In this document: positions 46,454 to 60,989 of the stretch, in pieces | How positions within the stretch are numbered: position 1 is the stretch's first letter | Layout: every line of letters begins with the position of its first letter | Source: Lagopus muta | Lineage: Eukaryota > Chordata > Aves > Galliformes > Phasianidae | Reading direction: 5' to 3' | Assembly (NCBI RefSeq): GCF_023343835.1 | Contig: NC_064471.1 | Coordinates: forward strand, 5,445,598 to 5,509,597 | Length of the DNA: 64,000 nucleotides | Notes under the pieces: generated by a model | What the model was told of the DNA's origin: nothing | The model's input: the letters and a program-made list of their open reading frames with translations, nothing else | Database searches by the model: none | Program-made: the position numbers and the translations under genes

Positions 46454-49400
46454 GGTCTTTGCCATTCTTCTTTAAGAATTAGGAAATATCAGATGTATTC
46501 TAAACTGTGAAGCGTCATGTTGTTCGGACCATTCTTTTTCTGGCTTATTGCAGACACTTAGATGCACCATCCAGAACTTCTCTACAGGTTTTCCTTTGAG
46601 TGTCTCAAAGCAGATTTAAGAAAAGACAATGCTAAACAATAAGGCTGACCTGTAGAGCTTATGCCAAATGTGTCATCATATGCATCTGTACGCATTCGCT
46701 TCTCTACTTTCATCCCCAGTAGTAGTTCTACCTTGCGCAGAAAGATATTTAGACATCTCATCCAATAGCTGTATTAGTCTTCAGGTGCAGATGTTATCCA
46801 ATTTTGTAGGTGAACATTTGTCACCTTTTAATTATTCTCTATAGCTTGTCTTTGTCAGCAATTGGAAGCTCTGGAGCTTGGAAATAATGGATTTCTCAGC
46901 TGAAATGACATTGGCTAATACTGAAGTTTCTGTGCCTCTTCTTGCATTATAAACTTCACAGATGTATATCAGGAAAACCTCTTAATTCTGTAAATGAGGC
47001 TCTAGCAACAGTCCTTGTGTTCTGGAAATAATAACAGGAATTAGTAGATGCTACACTGAAGGAGTCCGTAAATGTGGAATAGGTCATAGACAAAACATCT
47101 AAAAAGGACTGAATGAGAACCAAGCCTCAGATACAAATACTCTGAAATGTTGAGATTGGTGGCTAGGAAGGTGCTTACTACACATATTTACAGCTTCTGC
47201 ATGCAACACCTACACAGATGACATAATAAAAAAGTCTCCATTAATGATTAGGAAATTAATAATGATAAGCAAAGTGTTGTGGCTATCATTAGTGATATTT
47301 TTGTGTAATGTCTTTCTAAATGCTTTCTTGCACACTCTCTTTATTTAACACTGCATATATTGCAATGACATATCTTTTAGTAATTAGAATGGGCAAATGA
47401 CCTCATTGCTTTCCCACTTTTATTTTTTGCAAATCCTTCAATTCTTGTTTGATATTCAGTGACTATACTCTGAGGCATTATGTTGAACGAGTGTTTGTTT
47501 CTTCAGTGATAACTTTCAAGCTCCAGAAGTGTTAAGTGTCCCTGAAGCTCATAAGCAGAACTTTTTCTAGAAGGATTGGAGAAGTAATTGTTTTGGCAAC
47601 CGCATCTTGGCTGTAAGATACTAGAAATTATTCCAAATCCCAATGAAGTTGGTGGAAATATTTTCACTCTGAGTTTAAGATCAAGCAAATTAAAAGCTGT
47701 CAGACTCAAATTCTCTCCACAGTATAAGTAGTGCTTAATATCTGCTCACTAGAAACTACCTCTGTTTCTCTCTTCTCTAAGCTTTCTTCCAGATGTTGCT
47801 ATGAGCGCATGCTGTGTTTCTTCCCTCTGAAAATTGAAATTTCCTGAAATGTTAACCAATTTCTATACAGTATTTGCTTTGACTCCAGGAGACTACAAGG
47901 GATGCAGGAAACCAAGAGAACTTTGCATTTTTTAATTACCTTAAGGTTAATTCTTGTTAATTAAATTAATTTTTCAAAATATTCCTTAGTCCTACTACTG
48001 TGGCTAAAAAAAAAATCAAGTGTTATTATTTTTTTGTACTAGATTTCTTTACCTGACCATGTTTTATTGTCTCATATGCAGAGGAAGAGATTATTTCCTA
48101 TGGAGCTTCATTGTTGGAAAGCAGAGATTAGCTTTCATTGCAATAACATAAGCAGGGAAACACTCTAGGGATTTTTTTTTTCCGTAATGATCGTGTATTC
48201 CTTTGTGATGTTCCCAGCACTTTGTTAATAATCTGTTTAGACACAAGTAAGTTAGCTGAACTAGTTCTTAATGTAATTAATATATTAAATTATTTTGATC
48301 ATCGGCTTTGCTGCTGAGACACTCATCCTTTCTAAATTGCAGAAATGAGAGATGAGTCACAGCTGCAAAATTCTGTTATGTTTCCCCATTTCTGCAGTAA
48401 TTCTTGCCTCAAATAAAATTACAAATGTCTGGATCCAATTATCTCCCTTCTGTCAGGGGTAGAATCCTTATTTTTTATGTAATATTAGGGATTCGGCATT
48501 TTTATCTTAAAAATCTTTCAGAGGAAAGACTGACTGGTGTTGACAACTTCATTTCGCTTAGAAAAAGAAACGTATATATTTATGTGCACCCTGGTTATTG
48601 TGTTTTGTTTTGCCTTGTCAAGGAGTTTTGCTTAACTGGCAGATTTTTCTTGTCCACTGATGATCCTATAAAAACGAGCAAGCTATGCTTACATCTTGAA
48701 ATCTTGAGTTTAAAAAAAAAAAAAAAAAGATAAATATTTTTATTTTAATTATTTTAAAGTAAAGTAAAACTTAAAATCAAGTACAGCGTGAAATGGGGAG
48801 TAGAAGCTCGAATTGCTCTTATAACAGAGATCTCTTCACAGGTAAGCCAAAATGATACAGATTCAGAGACGTCTTCACTAATAATGAGAGCAGTCTCATG
48901 ATAAAATTTTGCTATCATTTTTCACTGTTATACTGAAGTAAGAAATGTTGCTTATTTTCTACTGACTCTACCAGCGTTTTGAATGGACCACAAGTACAAA
49001 CACTATCTTTGCAGATGATCTATGTCCAGTTGCACATATCATGTTGTATCACAAAGGAGTTTTTGCTAACAATTGGGAAGATAAATTCACTCATTCTGAA
49101 TGTTTCCATATTTTTAAGGTATTCTGGGTTTTTTTTGGAGAACAATTTGGAAAACCAACTTTAAACTTTAATTCTGTGACTGGTTGCTTGATGTTTCCAA
49201 CCTGTATCTAATAAATTTTTCTTAATCCACACTATGTCTCTCCTGCTCTTGTTCTTTCTCTCCTCATTCTCACTCTCTTTGTCTCTCAGTGGTCAGCACT
49301 TAGTGGTGCAGTTTTGTTCCTTGCTCTTCTTTCAGGTTATGGGCATTTGCCCAGCTTGTAGCTTAGTACAAAAATAATTAAACTTTATGACTTTGGCTAC

Positions 49401-50473
49401 AGGTTCTTCTTGCTGTTGATGGCAACTTCACTGCATCTGCAGTGAGTGTGTTCTGCCTGATGCTGCCAGCTCCTGTCCTACCTGCTCAGTGGATGAGTAC
49501 TGGAGGAAAGAGAGATGTATGGAGTTCACCAGAGGGTTTGTGGCAAGGATTTGAGTAAGGAGTATAGTTTGACCTTGTCTGTTTGAGATTTCACAAAACC
49601 CTGGTGTAAGCCAGAGTCATCCTGGGCTAGGTTGAAACAGGGAGAAAATGCAGAAGATGTTTAACTGTAATTAACTGTAATTCTGAAAAGAAATTAATTT
49701 GATACTTTTGCATAGTTCTATTAAATCATCAGTGCAAAAAATGAAGCAAAGCATTACTATTTACACTTGTTTCAGCTGTATCATTAATCTTTATTCGAAC
49801 ATTTACTAACTCAGTGGTTCATTTACTCCTTTACTAACTTGAGCTTTTCTTACCAGACAATTGAGTAAATTTCCCCTAGCAGCATCTGAAAGGAGGCTGG
49901 GTCTTTACACAGAATTATTGACTTGTGACATTTGTCATAAGGAAGCTTTACAGAAAAGTGAATAATTGCATAGGATGGCACAGGTCCTTCTAACAAGATG
50001 GCAAACTTTGGGGAAAATACTGGGAACAATTTTAAACTGGGGCTGTGGTATGAATAGGATTTGCTCTGAGGTGCTTAGGAGATTAACAGGTAATCAAGAG
50101 TATGACATTGCAAGAGTGAGTTTGAATAAAAGTTTATAACCCTTTACCTCCTTTAAGTTTGGCTTCTTGGTCAAAAAATAGTGCTTATGATACATGACCC
50201 TTATGTTAGATGTTTGATGTTTTCAAATGTAACTCATCTTTTATTAACAAAACTTCATTTTAAAGGAATAAATGGTCAAACAGTAACCTGGGACCTCAAT
50301 ACTGCACCATCTTTTTTGCAATCTTTTGAGGTCCACATATGAGCTCCCAACAGAGCCATTCAGTCTTTGACTTGTGGATGTATATCAAGCCTAGAAGAGT
50401 TGTGGAACCGGCGAACTACCGAAATACATGACACGTTAAGCAGAATGTTTCAGAGAGAAGGTGAGCAGAAGGG

Positions 50474-50516
<43 letters not shown>

Positions 50517-50989
50517 CAGAAGAATTTCTGAGAATGGTTCAAAGAAAAAGGTAAGTTTGAAAAACCTGAAAAAACAGGATCTTAAATAGTGATTCAGTAA
50601 CTTGGTTTTTCGGGGTGTAGGAGACAAGGAAGTCACTGACATTTATGGAGAAAAGAAGGATTGGTGTTTTGTGATATTCTGTTCTATACCTACAGCCTTT
50701 CTTTGATGTTCAGGCAGCGGAGGCCCGGTATGTAGCCAGAATGACCAACTTTCTGCTTCCTGTTCTGGTCATAGATAGCTCTACTTTAATGATAGTTTCA
50801 AGTACTCACAGCGTCAAATTGTTTCAAGTCACTTTTTCTCTGACCCATTTAATTTTGTCTTTAGGAAATGTCAGGTCTGCCTGCTAAAAACGAAGCCACG
50901 TTCCAGCAAGTTTTATACACCATGAGATGAGGAAAAATATCCCCAAAGCCAGCATTATTTCACATCGTTGTGTGGCTGTAATTAATATT
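46454..50989. other. Intergenic DNA
   Basis: AT-rich, with an A18 run near 48711-48728 and a pure T42 run at 50475-50516. No gene recognised. Confidence 0.5.
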
Positions 50990-51232
50990 AATGGGTGCAA
51001 GGTGGAATATAGGAGGTTCCATATAAACATGAGAAAAAAACTTCACAGTAAGAGTAACAGGACTGGAACAGGCTGCCCAGAGAGGCTGTGGGGCCTCCTT
51101 CTCTGGAGACATTGAAAACCCAGTTGGACACGTTCCTGGGTGACCTAATCTAGGTGTTCCTGCTCTGGCAGAGGGATTGGACTAGGTGCTCTTTCAAGGA
51201 CAATCCCTGACCTTCTGTGATTCTGTGGTTTT
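50990..51232 (+). mobile_element. CR1 LINE 3' fragment
   Basis: Short, old CR1 3' end in + orientation: ACTGGAACAGGCTGCCCAGA, then CTCTGGAGACATTGAAAACC, ending CTGTGATTCTGTGG. It is truncated at its 5' end. Confidence 0.85.
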
Positions 51233-54101
51233 GGCACAGATGTATAATATTGATACCCTCAGCACTTACTGAATGGCTATGGTTATTGTTGTTATCTTCA
51301 GGTTCTTAACTTTGCTAACTGATAATGAACATTTCTTACTGCCATCAGAGGGACAATTTTAAGGTTGCTTTGAAGGAGAATGAGTAACAATCTTGGATCT
51401 TCAATGTAGTGACAGAAGGAAACAATTGCTGGAAATATTATCCTATGTGTATTGACATGTGTGTTCATTGCCATAACAATTTTTGCATTTCTCCTTTTGC
51501 AATTCAATTATAAAATTATACTAGAAACCTAAAACCTCACAATTCCTCATGTATTGAGTAAATATATATACAAAATAATAGGAAACAGCTGCATCTGTAT
51601 AGGAGGCTGTGAATGCATAGATTCTGCTGGCTAGAGGAAGAGTATCAGTAATTAGAGAATGGTTTCTGCTTGTGGTTTTCTTCAGCATTTGTGGCTGTTT
51701 ACCCTTAGTTTCTGCATGAAATCCCAGACTATCTTAATTCATCTCTATTGTGATATTAAAGAATCAGATTTGCAGTGGCAGTCACAAATCATGTAGATTT
51801 TTGAAAAGGGCAAAGTTTCAATTTAATCCTGCTGCTAATGATATCAGTTACCAGTAAAGAATTTTTGGAATCCCACCTAAATCTCTCATAAAATGTGAAA
51901 TTCAGATTTTGAAGTCTTTTTACTTTTTTTTCTTTTCTTTCTTTCTTTTCATGTCATTATAGACCTTTTGGGAGCGTGGGGAGAAAATAGTACCCATAAG
52001 AAAAAAGAGCCTACAGAAATCTTGTAATTATGGTGCCAAAAAAGAATTCCGAAAACTCACTGCATAATGAGAAAAGAAATAATGCAAATGTGTTTTAAAA
52101 TGAAAGTTGAACATTAACGCAAAACAATTTTACGTTGACCTTCACTGTGCAGTTCTTTGAGGCGTGGCACCATGGCCATTGGTTAGGTTTTGGCAGCAGC
52201 ACAATCACTTTGGTCTGAGTTAATCAAGGCGAAGAAGCACTTTATTCCCACTAATTGGCTTTAACAGTTTCCTCCCGTGGGCACAACATAAGTCAGTAGA
52301 TTTGCAACCATTACAGAGGGATAACTTAGCTTAATAAAAGCTAACAAATGTTTTCACTGAAGTGCCAAGCAGCTCAGTACTTGCTTCTCTTTACTGGAAA
52401 TGTTTCGAATGAGTGAGGTCACGTTAAGCTATTTTGGCTAGTTAGGCAGGGAACCCAGGATGATACTATAACGTAATGTCACAAAAAAATGCAAGTACCA
52501 GGAACAAATTAGAGCTTGGCACTAATTTCTACGTGAGTCCATTAATCACATCGAGGGACACTGCCACTCTTAATGGCATTGTAATGAGAAAAAGTGTAGT
52601 ATTCAAATAACTTTAGCAATTGATGATGCTTGTGAAGAATTTTTAATGCATTGCAAATGCAACATTAAGTGCTGGAAATACATACATACAGTAGTCAATT
52701 GAGATTTGATTTTTCTGGTTTCTAATTTTATTAGCTACAAAATTTTCAACTGTGATAGTAAGAAAGGCCAGAAATAGGTTCTTCAAGACTCATTAGGAAT
52801 ATGTATTTTACTAGTATACCTTGACTTGCTGCTGCAAGATTTACTGGGTAATTAAGAGATTCTGCTTTAGCATTATTCTGCTTTTGCTGCTTTGCTGACT
52901 TGGACGAAGTCTGATTTTTCAGGCAGTGGTCTCCAACTTTCACATGCTAACAGGGTGCTCTGAGCAACATCACTCTATCTTTCTAGTCAGCCTAAGGGAT
53001 CACATACTTCTGGAAAGGAATGTACAAGCAATATTAGAGGATCCTGTGGGCAAAAAACTGCTTGTGAGTCATAGCTTGGGAATCACAGATGTAAACCGGG
53101 CAACCATATTAATGTGATGTTGAACCGCTACTCTGAATTAACGAAGTCCTTTGATATCACTGCATGTATCTGTCTTTATTGCAAGAGTGAAGATGTTGAA
53201 AAAGTCTGTGACGCTCTTTTCATTTGTAAAGGTATTTAAAATACCCACGTAATTTTAATTAGAAGTGGCTTTTTACTGAAAATTCTGGGGCAGAATTGGC
53301 TTGCTGATCTGAAAAATTGCTTCATTTGGTTTAAGCTATTTGACTTAGTCTGTCAACAGTTAATCATCAGCAAAGGCCTAGTGCTGAATATGCTATAAAA
53401 ATACTATTCTCTTGCTGCGTACTCGAGGGAAGAGTACTTTGTAGGGATTATTAATGAAGTTCAGTAAAAACATGAAAGAAAATTCTTCAGTCACCATTTG
53501 GCAAGTGACAAACTGGTTCTTTGTTTGCTTTTCTTTTGTACAACAATGTGACTTCTTATGCATTTTGGCAGGTAGATACTTAGTACAAATAGATGTTTTG
53601 CTCTGCATCAGAGCTGAATGTGTTTGTAAACCCAACCTCATTATGCCTAGAGAGCAGAAGATTAGATATGATCTTTGCTCAACTCAACCCAGAGCTAATA
53701 CAGAAACCTTAAGGTTGGTTTAAACAAAGACCATGAGCCAAGTGTCATAATTTCTCATTAAGACCAAAGAAGCGAATGTTTGATCATTACATGTTCTTTC
53801 TGTAATACTCATAAACATCATGGTATGAAAAACCCCAAGATGGTTAACAGATGTAAAAGGTGCCATCTTGGGAAAAATCTGCATAAAGCTCTTTCTTAAA
53901 TCTGCTTGTTCCAGCTCAAAGCAGCTAATGAATGAATATTTCCCAAGACATAATGCTCTATGCCCTTGATTAAATATCTTTTATAGCAACCATTGGCATT
54001 GCTATGATCCCTGTTTCCCAGTTCCTTACAAGTACTGTATGAAATTGCTCAGTATGACAAACTCCTCCTTAAGTTATTACTTTTGAATAATATCAAAACA
54101 T
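51233..54101. other. Intergenic DNA
   Basis: No gene recognised. The part at 52140-52690 has many homeodomain-type TAAT motifs and little simple repeat, so it could be a conserved noncoding element, but nothing in one sequence alone shows this. Confidence 0.4.
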
Positions 54102-54346
54102 CCTTCTTTTTCCCTTCTTTTTCCCTTCTTTTTCCCTTCTTTTTCCCTTCTTTTTCCCTTCTTTTTCCCTTCTTTTTCCCTTCTTTTTCCCTTCTTTTTC
54201 CCTTCTTTTTCCCTTCTTTTTCCCTTCTTTTTCCCTTCTTTTTCCCTTCTTTTTCCCTTCTTTTTCCCTTCTTTTTCCCTTCTTTTTCCCTTCTTTTTCC
54301 CTTCTTTTTCCCTTCTTTTTCCCTTCTTTTTCCCTTCTTTTTCCCT
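54102..54346. repeat. Minisatellite, 11-bp unit TTCTTTTTCCC, about 22 copies
   Basis: Near-perfect tandem array of an 11-bp all-pyrimidine unit (all-purine on the other strand), about 245 bp long. Because 11 is not a multiple of 3, it creates long 11-residue periodic ORFs on both strands that are not genes. It ends in imperfect C/T-rich sequence near 54365. Confidence 0.95.
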
Positions 54347-54365
54347 TCTTTCTTTTCCTTTTTTT

Positions 54366-57261
54366 CTTATTACCCATGGAACACCAAAACTGCAGGATAT
54401 CTGTGGGTATGTCTTTAGACACTCTCTTATTTCATGATATTTAGAAGTGAGAAAAAATGTTTACAGTAAGAGTGTGCAATGTGGCTGAATTAAAAACATC
54501 CCTCACTTAGCTTGTATTTTAATGTTCTGTTGCCTGCTGGAGCTTAACTTAGGATTCTCCACATGAACAGTGCATATGAAACATTGGTTAGAGCATTTCT
54601 GTCTGGAATACAGGGACTAAATTACTTTGCATGGGAAATGCATAGGGAGGAAGGTTGAGCGAGATATGCATAGTGGATGTGTAATTGAAATGCATTATTG
54701 GCAACAGTGACCCAAAAAAGAATAGATACAGCTTTCTCTGCTCTTCTCTGTAGTAAAAAGAAACACATGGAACGAAGTGTTGTTTAAACAGCTTTGAAAG
54801 CACAGAAGTTGAAAACTGAAAAACTTCATGCAGATAAAGTATAAAGCAAGTTTGATCTAGGCAACTCAGAGCATGTAAAGATGAGATTCTTAAGAAAATC
54901 TTACTCTTGTAAATGGTAAAAAAACTCACTGAGAAATTGTCAGATGTTTTTATTAGGGATTAAATAGATGAAGTTTAAAAATATTGCTTGAATGCAAAAT
55001 CATTTGTTTGTTTCTAATTCACTTGGAAATAATTACTTTAGAAATAATTAAAATTTTATTTTGCTAGAAACAATCATGAAACTGTTTTGTTCTATTTTGT
55101 TTTTACAGTGAACAGAGGTTTTTAGACATACTGAAGAACTGAAAGTACTGGGTGGTTGGATGTCTCTAAAAATCAGTGCTAGCAGTATTATGAAGCAGTT
55201 CTACCTGATGTCTGACCAAGACATCTTTTATGGGAATTGTTCTTTGCTGACAATGGAAATATTTCTTTCAATCCACAAACCTTTGTGAATGGTTTCTTTC
55301 AACATGAAAACTGTACCATTTTTGTCATTTTTAGCGCAGGAGCATGGGGGTGGACCTACCTCCTGCCTCACCACAGAGGGTTGTGCTACAGCTGAGGTTG
55401 AAGGCAGCATGGGGCAGACATGAATGAGGGCAGAATGAAAAGGATTGCTCTCTGCCTCCCTGTGACGTAAGCAAACATAGATTTGTGATGTCTTTAACAC
55501 AGTTGAGCATAAACATTTCTCAATTGCCAAAATCACACAAAAATGAAATGGATTTGCCATTGGCACAACACTATGTATAACATGCAAACTAACATTTCCC
55601 CATTGTGCAAACAGTTTTACAGTCTATCTTTCTCAGTAAGTCTTGCACGGGGGAAGCTTTCTTGAATGAGAAATCACAGCAGTGCAGCATTATTTATGGG
55701 ATTGTTTCTACTCTACACATGCTACAGAAAGAAAAATGCTACTGTTCCTGTTATAATATGCAGTTATATTTTTAGTAATGTGTGTAACTCCCAGGGTGAA
55801 GTCCAGAAACAGGTATTCTTCATCTCTTTTCCAATCTGAAACTTCATAGACTTCGTTTACTTTGAAATGCAGAGCTCCCCTCAAGTTTAAAAAGATTGAA
55901 GTATATTTATTGTGCAACTTAGTGTTCGTAAGAACGTGCATGACATTTATTCTGACAGCTTGTATACCTGCCTTTTCTGAGTAATTCCTCATAAAAAAGA
56001 ACGGATCACAAGTTTTAGTAGAATAATTATTCAAGATCAAATAATTTCTTCAGTCTGTTACGCAATTGTGCAATGGAAACATGAATCTAAGTCTCATTTT
56101 TTAAAAGCTTGGACTGTAGAAAGACCCTGAAGTGCTATAATGGAAATAGTAAAATACCTTTTCAGAGGCCAACATTTTACTTAAAGGGGAGACTAACTTT
56201 ATATTAATAATAGAGGCTGTCAGGAGAATTGAGAAACGTTAGAGAGTACAGCTTGTCACCAGACACTTTCCCAGCAGGGCATGTTTTAGGAGATGGAATT
56301 TTTAAGAAGATCTTATACATCACATCCTGAAGCTTGGAACTCTCCTGTGTTGCAGAACCTGGAAAGGATGAATCTTATGGTAAGATTATAAGCTGCGAAA
56401 CTTGTGCGTCAGGTACTGAAAGTGACTCCACTTAACATTTATAGCTAACAACACGGAATAGAGACTCCCAAGAAAAGACATGTACTAGCTGTCTTTGGAG
56501 GCGCTGAGAGTTCTCTATAATGGACTGTCTGTTCCAGTAAATGAAAGTAAGTTCCAGGTGTCTCTTCATTATTGCACTCGCCAGACTGCAGAAAAATGCA
56601 GCAAGGTATTTGAATGGCAAATGATGTAGTGGTAGGAAGCACCTGATCATTTTTCTTCAACAAAACAGGAAGATAACAAGGGGACGTTCAGACTTAATGG
56701 CCTGTGCCTTTAGCTTTGTGGAGTGCTAGCAATTTCAAATTCCATTATTCCCAATAAACAAAGAGGTATAAAAATTATTTGAAATAGGTTTTGTATATAT
56801 TCTTCCTACAGATCTACATCAGTTTCAAGAGAAATCAATGAGTTATCAGATTATCAATAATTTCTAAGGTTATACAATTATAAGATTATCAATACTGTGT
56901 ACACTGCTTTCTGGCTGTGACTGTTTTAATTTTTGATTTTTTTTTTTTTAATTTAAGATATTACTTTATAAAAGATTGACTTATAGAATTTATTTTTTTT
57001 TTAATGGAGACTAAAAATGCATATATAACTTCTCAGCTTCATTTGCATGACTGTTGTAATAAGAAACATTTAATTGCTCTTTGCTTGTCAGGTTTTGGAC
57101 CTGTATCTGTTTGATGACTTGCCTCAACAGAACAAAGAAGTTATGAGATGAAAGATAAAAAACAAGCATTTCCTTGCATGATTTTTATTTGCTTTAATTT
57201 AATATATATATATATATTAAATTATATTATAATTTATAAATATTATATTATATATATATTT

Positions 57262-57292
<31 letters not shown>

Positions 57293-59338
57293 GGTATGTA
57301 TATAGTCATTTCTCATTTTCCAATAATTCTGTTTTTGAAATCTCATATCAGCCTGTATGGATAACAACTTGATGAAACTGCATGATCTGAAGTTATTTTC
57401 TAGGAAGATCTTTCAGAGATTGAAGATGGGAGTTGCATGCAGTGTTGCTGAAAACTGATTGTCCAGTAAGAGCAGCCAGAGCTGAGAGCTTTGCATATGG
57501 AGAAATAGTGCCAGAATAACATCTGAGAATCTTCAGCTCCTTTTTCTGCTGCCTTATTGTATGTACAAGCCCCTGGCTTTTGTGTCATGACTCAGTGTGT
57601 GTCTGTCGTATGCAGTGCCACAAACAGCTCTCTGCTGGACTTGCTCCACAGCTCTTCACATACTCTTGCAAAGCAATGACAAATCAGACTGGTTCATCTT
57701 TCCTTTTACTTCATAGTCTTTTTCTTTATTAATATGACAGTTTTTTTAGGACATTCCATGGATTTCAGTACCATGATCAGAGAGATGGCAGACATTTCCC
57801 CCAGTATGTTTATGCCTCACTTATGTCTTTCACTCACCCACAGGCTGAAGCAAGCAATGAACTGGGGGCATAGTTCTTAACCTCCTTAGCGAGTGAAGCA
57901 TTTGCATGTTTTATGCAACACCAGCATCTAACGCAGCCATTTTTCTGTGACTACAATTTACTGGAAGTTCTGTTTGGCAATGCAAATATTCACAGCTAGT
58001 TTGGAAAGGTGTTAAATATTTCCTAGACAATATCAGAAGGCAGAAAGAACTTAAGTGGATGTGTCTTTCTGAAGTATGGATAATTATCGATGTAATTCCT
58101 GATGAGGCTGAAATGGCGATAGTTTCTAATTTAAGGGGAGAGTCCGCTCCATACACTGACAATTTTGAAAGCTTTAGCATCGCTGTGGAAAAACTGGTGA
58201 ATGAAGATTCCTTCCATTTTATGTTGGAACAGATATACTAGCACATATTAGACAAAGCTAACTAAATCAATATTTTCTAAGAAAAAAATAGTGTCTTTGA
58301 TTTTCTAAAGCCTTATTAAAATTAATTAAATATTCAGGACCTGTTTTGTGAGGAAATCACGAAGATGACAGATTAAAGTTTTTATATTAGTATTCTGTAT
58401 TTTAATGAAAACATGATAGTTATTCCTATAAAATATTCCCTTAGGAAACAACTGATACTGCAGTCAATATAGCTGTGACTATAGTGCCAACAGTTTGACA
58501 GCTGCCTTATTTTATCTATGCACATCATAGATATACGTACTGACTGTACTTAGGTTTGTAACAAACGCTAAACATGGACATGCTGTTCCTGAGTATCAAT
58601 TGCTAGAGTTTTTAAAACTTTGTTTCCTACTAGACTAAATGTTGAGACTTGTCTGCAGTTTTGGAGATGGAGACTTTTATCATGGTTCTGCCTCTTATAA
58701 ATCAGTTCTACCTGAAATAGGGAGACTCTAGATGATGACTTAAACCTAAATGTTTTTCCAGTACAACACTTGATTCTTTATCGCTTATAACATCCTTCAC
58801 TGGGGAGAACTACGGAGTATTAATATTTATAATACATAGATCTGTATTTATTATCACTTCTGAGTTCTAACAGCAACTGTTACTGATATGAGACCTTATT
58901 TGCCTTGGTTCAGCTGTCCTATTCTGCATTTTAGTTTTCTGTATCATTTATTTTGGCAATGGAAGATTTACACGTAGAATCACACCTCAGAAAAGAAATT
59001 TATGAAGCAAAAATACAACCATAAGCGTCCTCAATTAATGAGTTCTGGGTCCGTAAAAGACCAACGTGTAGAGCTGGGGTCTATTTGAAAACCTTTCCCT
59101 CAGAAGTTAATCACACTTGCCTTTCTTAAAAGTATTTACAGATGCAAGTTATCTTAGAATTCAGGATGCTGCTGGATCCGCTGCTGTTTCCTGATACTCT
59201 TCAGTAAAATCAGCAAGCACTGAGGTATCCAAAGAAATATATTTAAAACAAGTTTTTTTTTAGTTTAGTGTCTGGTTATTTTCTAAAACACTTAGCCCAC
59301 TTTGGAGAGACATTCTGAATTACAGAATTACTTCCTCT

Positions 59339-59373
<35 letters not shown>

Positions 59374-60844
59374 TGTGTGTGTGTTTGTTTGTCTAAATCT
59401 AATTGTATTTGAGTGTGACTGTGACTTGTGCAGCTGAATATATCTGCCTCAATCTTAATGAAAACACAGCTGATGACATAATGAGGAAACAACATGCAAT
59501 AAAAATGGACCTAGAGAGTTTCTTACAGCTTCCATAGTAGATGGGGGTGGAGGAGGCTGAGAAGTCTGCCATAGTTAGGTCACCAAACAAAGGCAGTCTT
59601 AAGATATTGCTTTGATCCCTACAATTTATCTGTTTTTAGCTTTTCTTAGGAGATTGCATGATGGCTGGAGAGAAAAAGTCTATTACAACTATGAGTAATT
59701 AGAGTGCCATCTGCTTGAGGGACATAAACTTACAATGTAGCACATACGGTTAACATACTTTACAACAGTTAAATCTGTATGCCTCCAAAAAAGTTGATCC
59801 TGTTTTTCTGGCAGAACGCTGACTTCTAGTAATCTATCTTGATATTCTATTTATATAAGAGCTGCAACTTTAAGCATACAAGGTTAATGGATGTTGATCT
59901 GACTGCCCTTTTTACTTTCTGTGCTTTGCACAGCATTGAAAAGGTGGCAGATTGCTAATCGGGAGTGCTTGACACTTTGTCCAAACCCAGAGGTGAGAAA
60001 CCTCTGTTTCACAGAAATGATAATTACATGTAATTGCAGCCATGGACTATTTAACTATGAGTCACAGTTAAAGCATTCATCTTTTCTGCACATCTTCCTT
60101 GCAAAATGAGACAGCAATGTACTATGTAGCATTTCATTATTCACAGGACCTTCTTCATTGTTTTAGCTATGACACTTCTTCAGTAGATTGTCAAGCTGCA
60201 GATGGCAATAGTTCACAGTGACACTGTCTTTATGCTTATGTACTAGATAGGATACTAGTTTTTTGTAATTTTTTTTAAGCAAGATTTCTTGTCTTTTTTA
60301 TTACGAGTTTTATATTCATACATTGTACTGAAGTGGTGTTTTGCACTTGGAGCTCAAGCATCCTGATTTAGATCATATCCACTGAACATATTTTCTTCTA
60401 AGGTTTTAGAAGAATCTTACATTACTAGAAGACCATGCCTCTTAAGCAGGTGCTAGCTATTCTGAACCAGTGTAATGCTGATGTGTTGTGAATTGTGATA
60501 CTTAAGCAACTGAGTAACTGGAAAAGCAGTCCAAATATCTTCTGTGTCTGAATCGCTGCAAAAAACTGATAAATTACATTACTTTTGCTGTCTCTGGTCA
60601 CTGCATGGAAGATGCTGCTGGCTGTTTCAGGCACAAGAATATGGGAATCTGGACTGTGGCACATAAATGGGTGTGCTGGATCCAGATGGGATGGAGTGCA
60701 TTTTTCTCATAGCAGCCCATATTGCACTATGCTCTGGATTTGTGCCTAAAGTAGTATTGATAATTCCTCGGTGTTTTGGCTACTGCTGAGCAATATTTGC
60801 ACAGCTCTGAGGTTTAATTATTTTTCTTTATTTTTCTTTTTTCC
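54366..60844. other. Intergenic DNA with simple repeats
   Basis: Contains a (TA)n-rich block at about 57200-57295 and a T23 plus (GT)12 block at 59338-59384. No exon with a recognisable domain. A 60-codon ORF at 58059-58241 has protein-like composition but no recognised relative. Confidence 0.45.
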
Positions 60845-60955
60845 AGTCTGCTGTGCCAGTGAGTAGACTGAAATCGACAAGGCGCAGAGAGAGGACACAG
60901 CCAGGAGAGCTGACACAAACTGACCAAAGGGACGTTCCTATTGTATGACTTAGTG
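60845..60955 (+). repeat. Possible old LTR fragment
   Basis: The stretch around GAGCTGACACAAACTGACCAAAGGGA resembles a block I recall from bird ERV-L LTRs. No LTR ends or duplication can be seen; it is only a fragment. Confidence 0.25.
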
Positions 60956-60989
60956 TTTGGCCCGAAAATCCAAGGAAAAGGAGAAGAAA

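Noticed and set aside
54083..54422. ORFs of about 110 codons on both strands with 11-residue repeats
   Set aside because: They are produced by the 11-bp minisatellite being read in all frames.
57200..57295. TA-rich block
   Set aside because: Ordinary microsatellite, with no replication origin or regulatory role shown.
58059..58241. 60-codon ORF with protein-like composition
   Set aside because: Starts at a plausible ATG, but no family is recognised and it stands alone; kept only as a remark in the intergenic entry.
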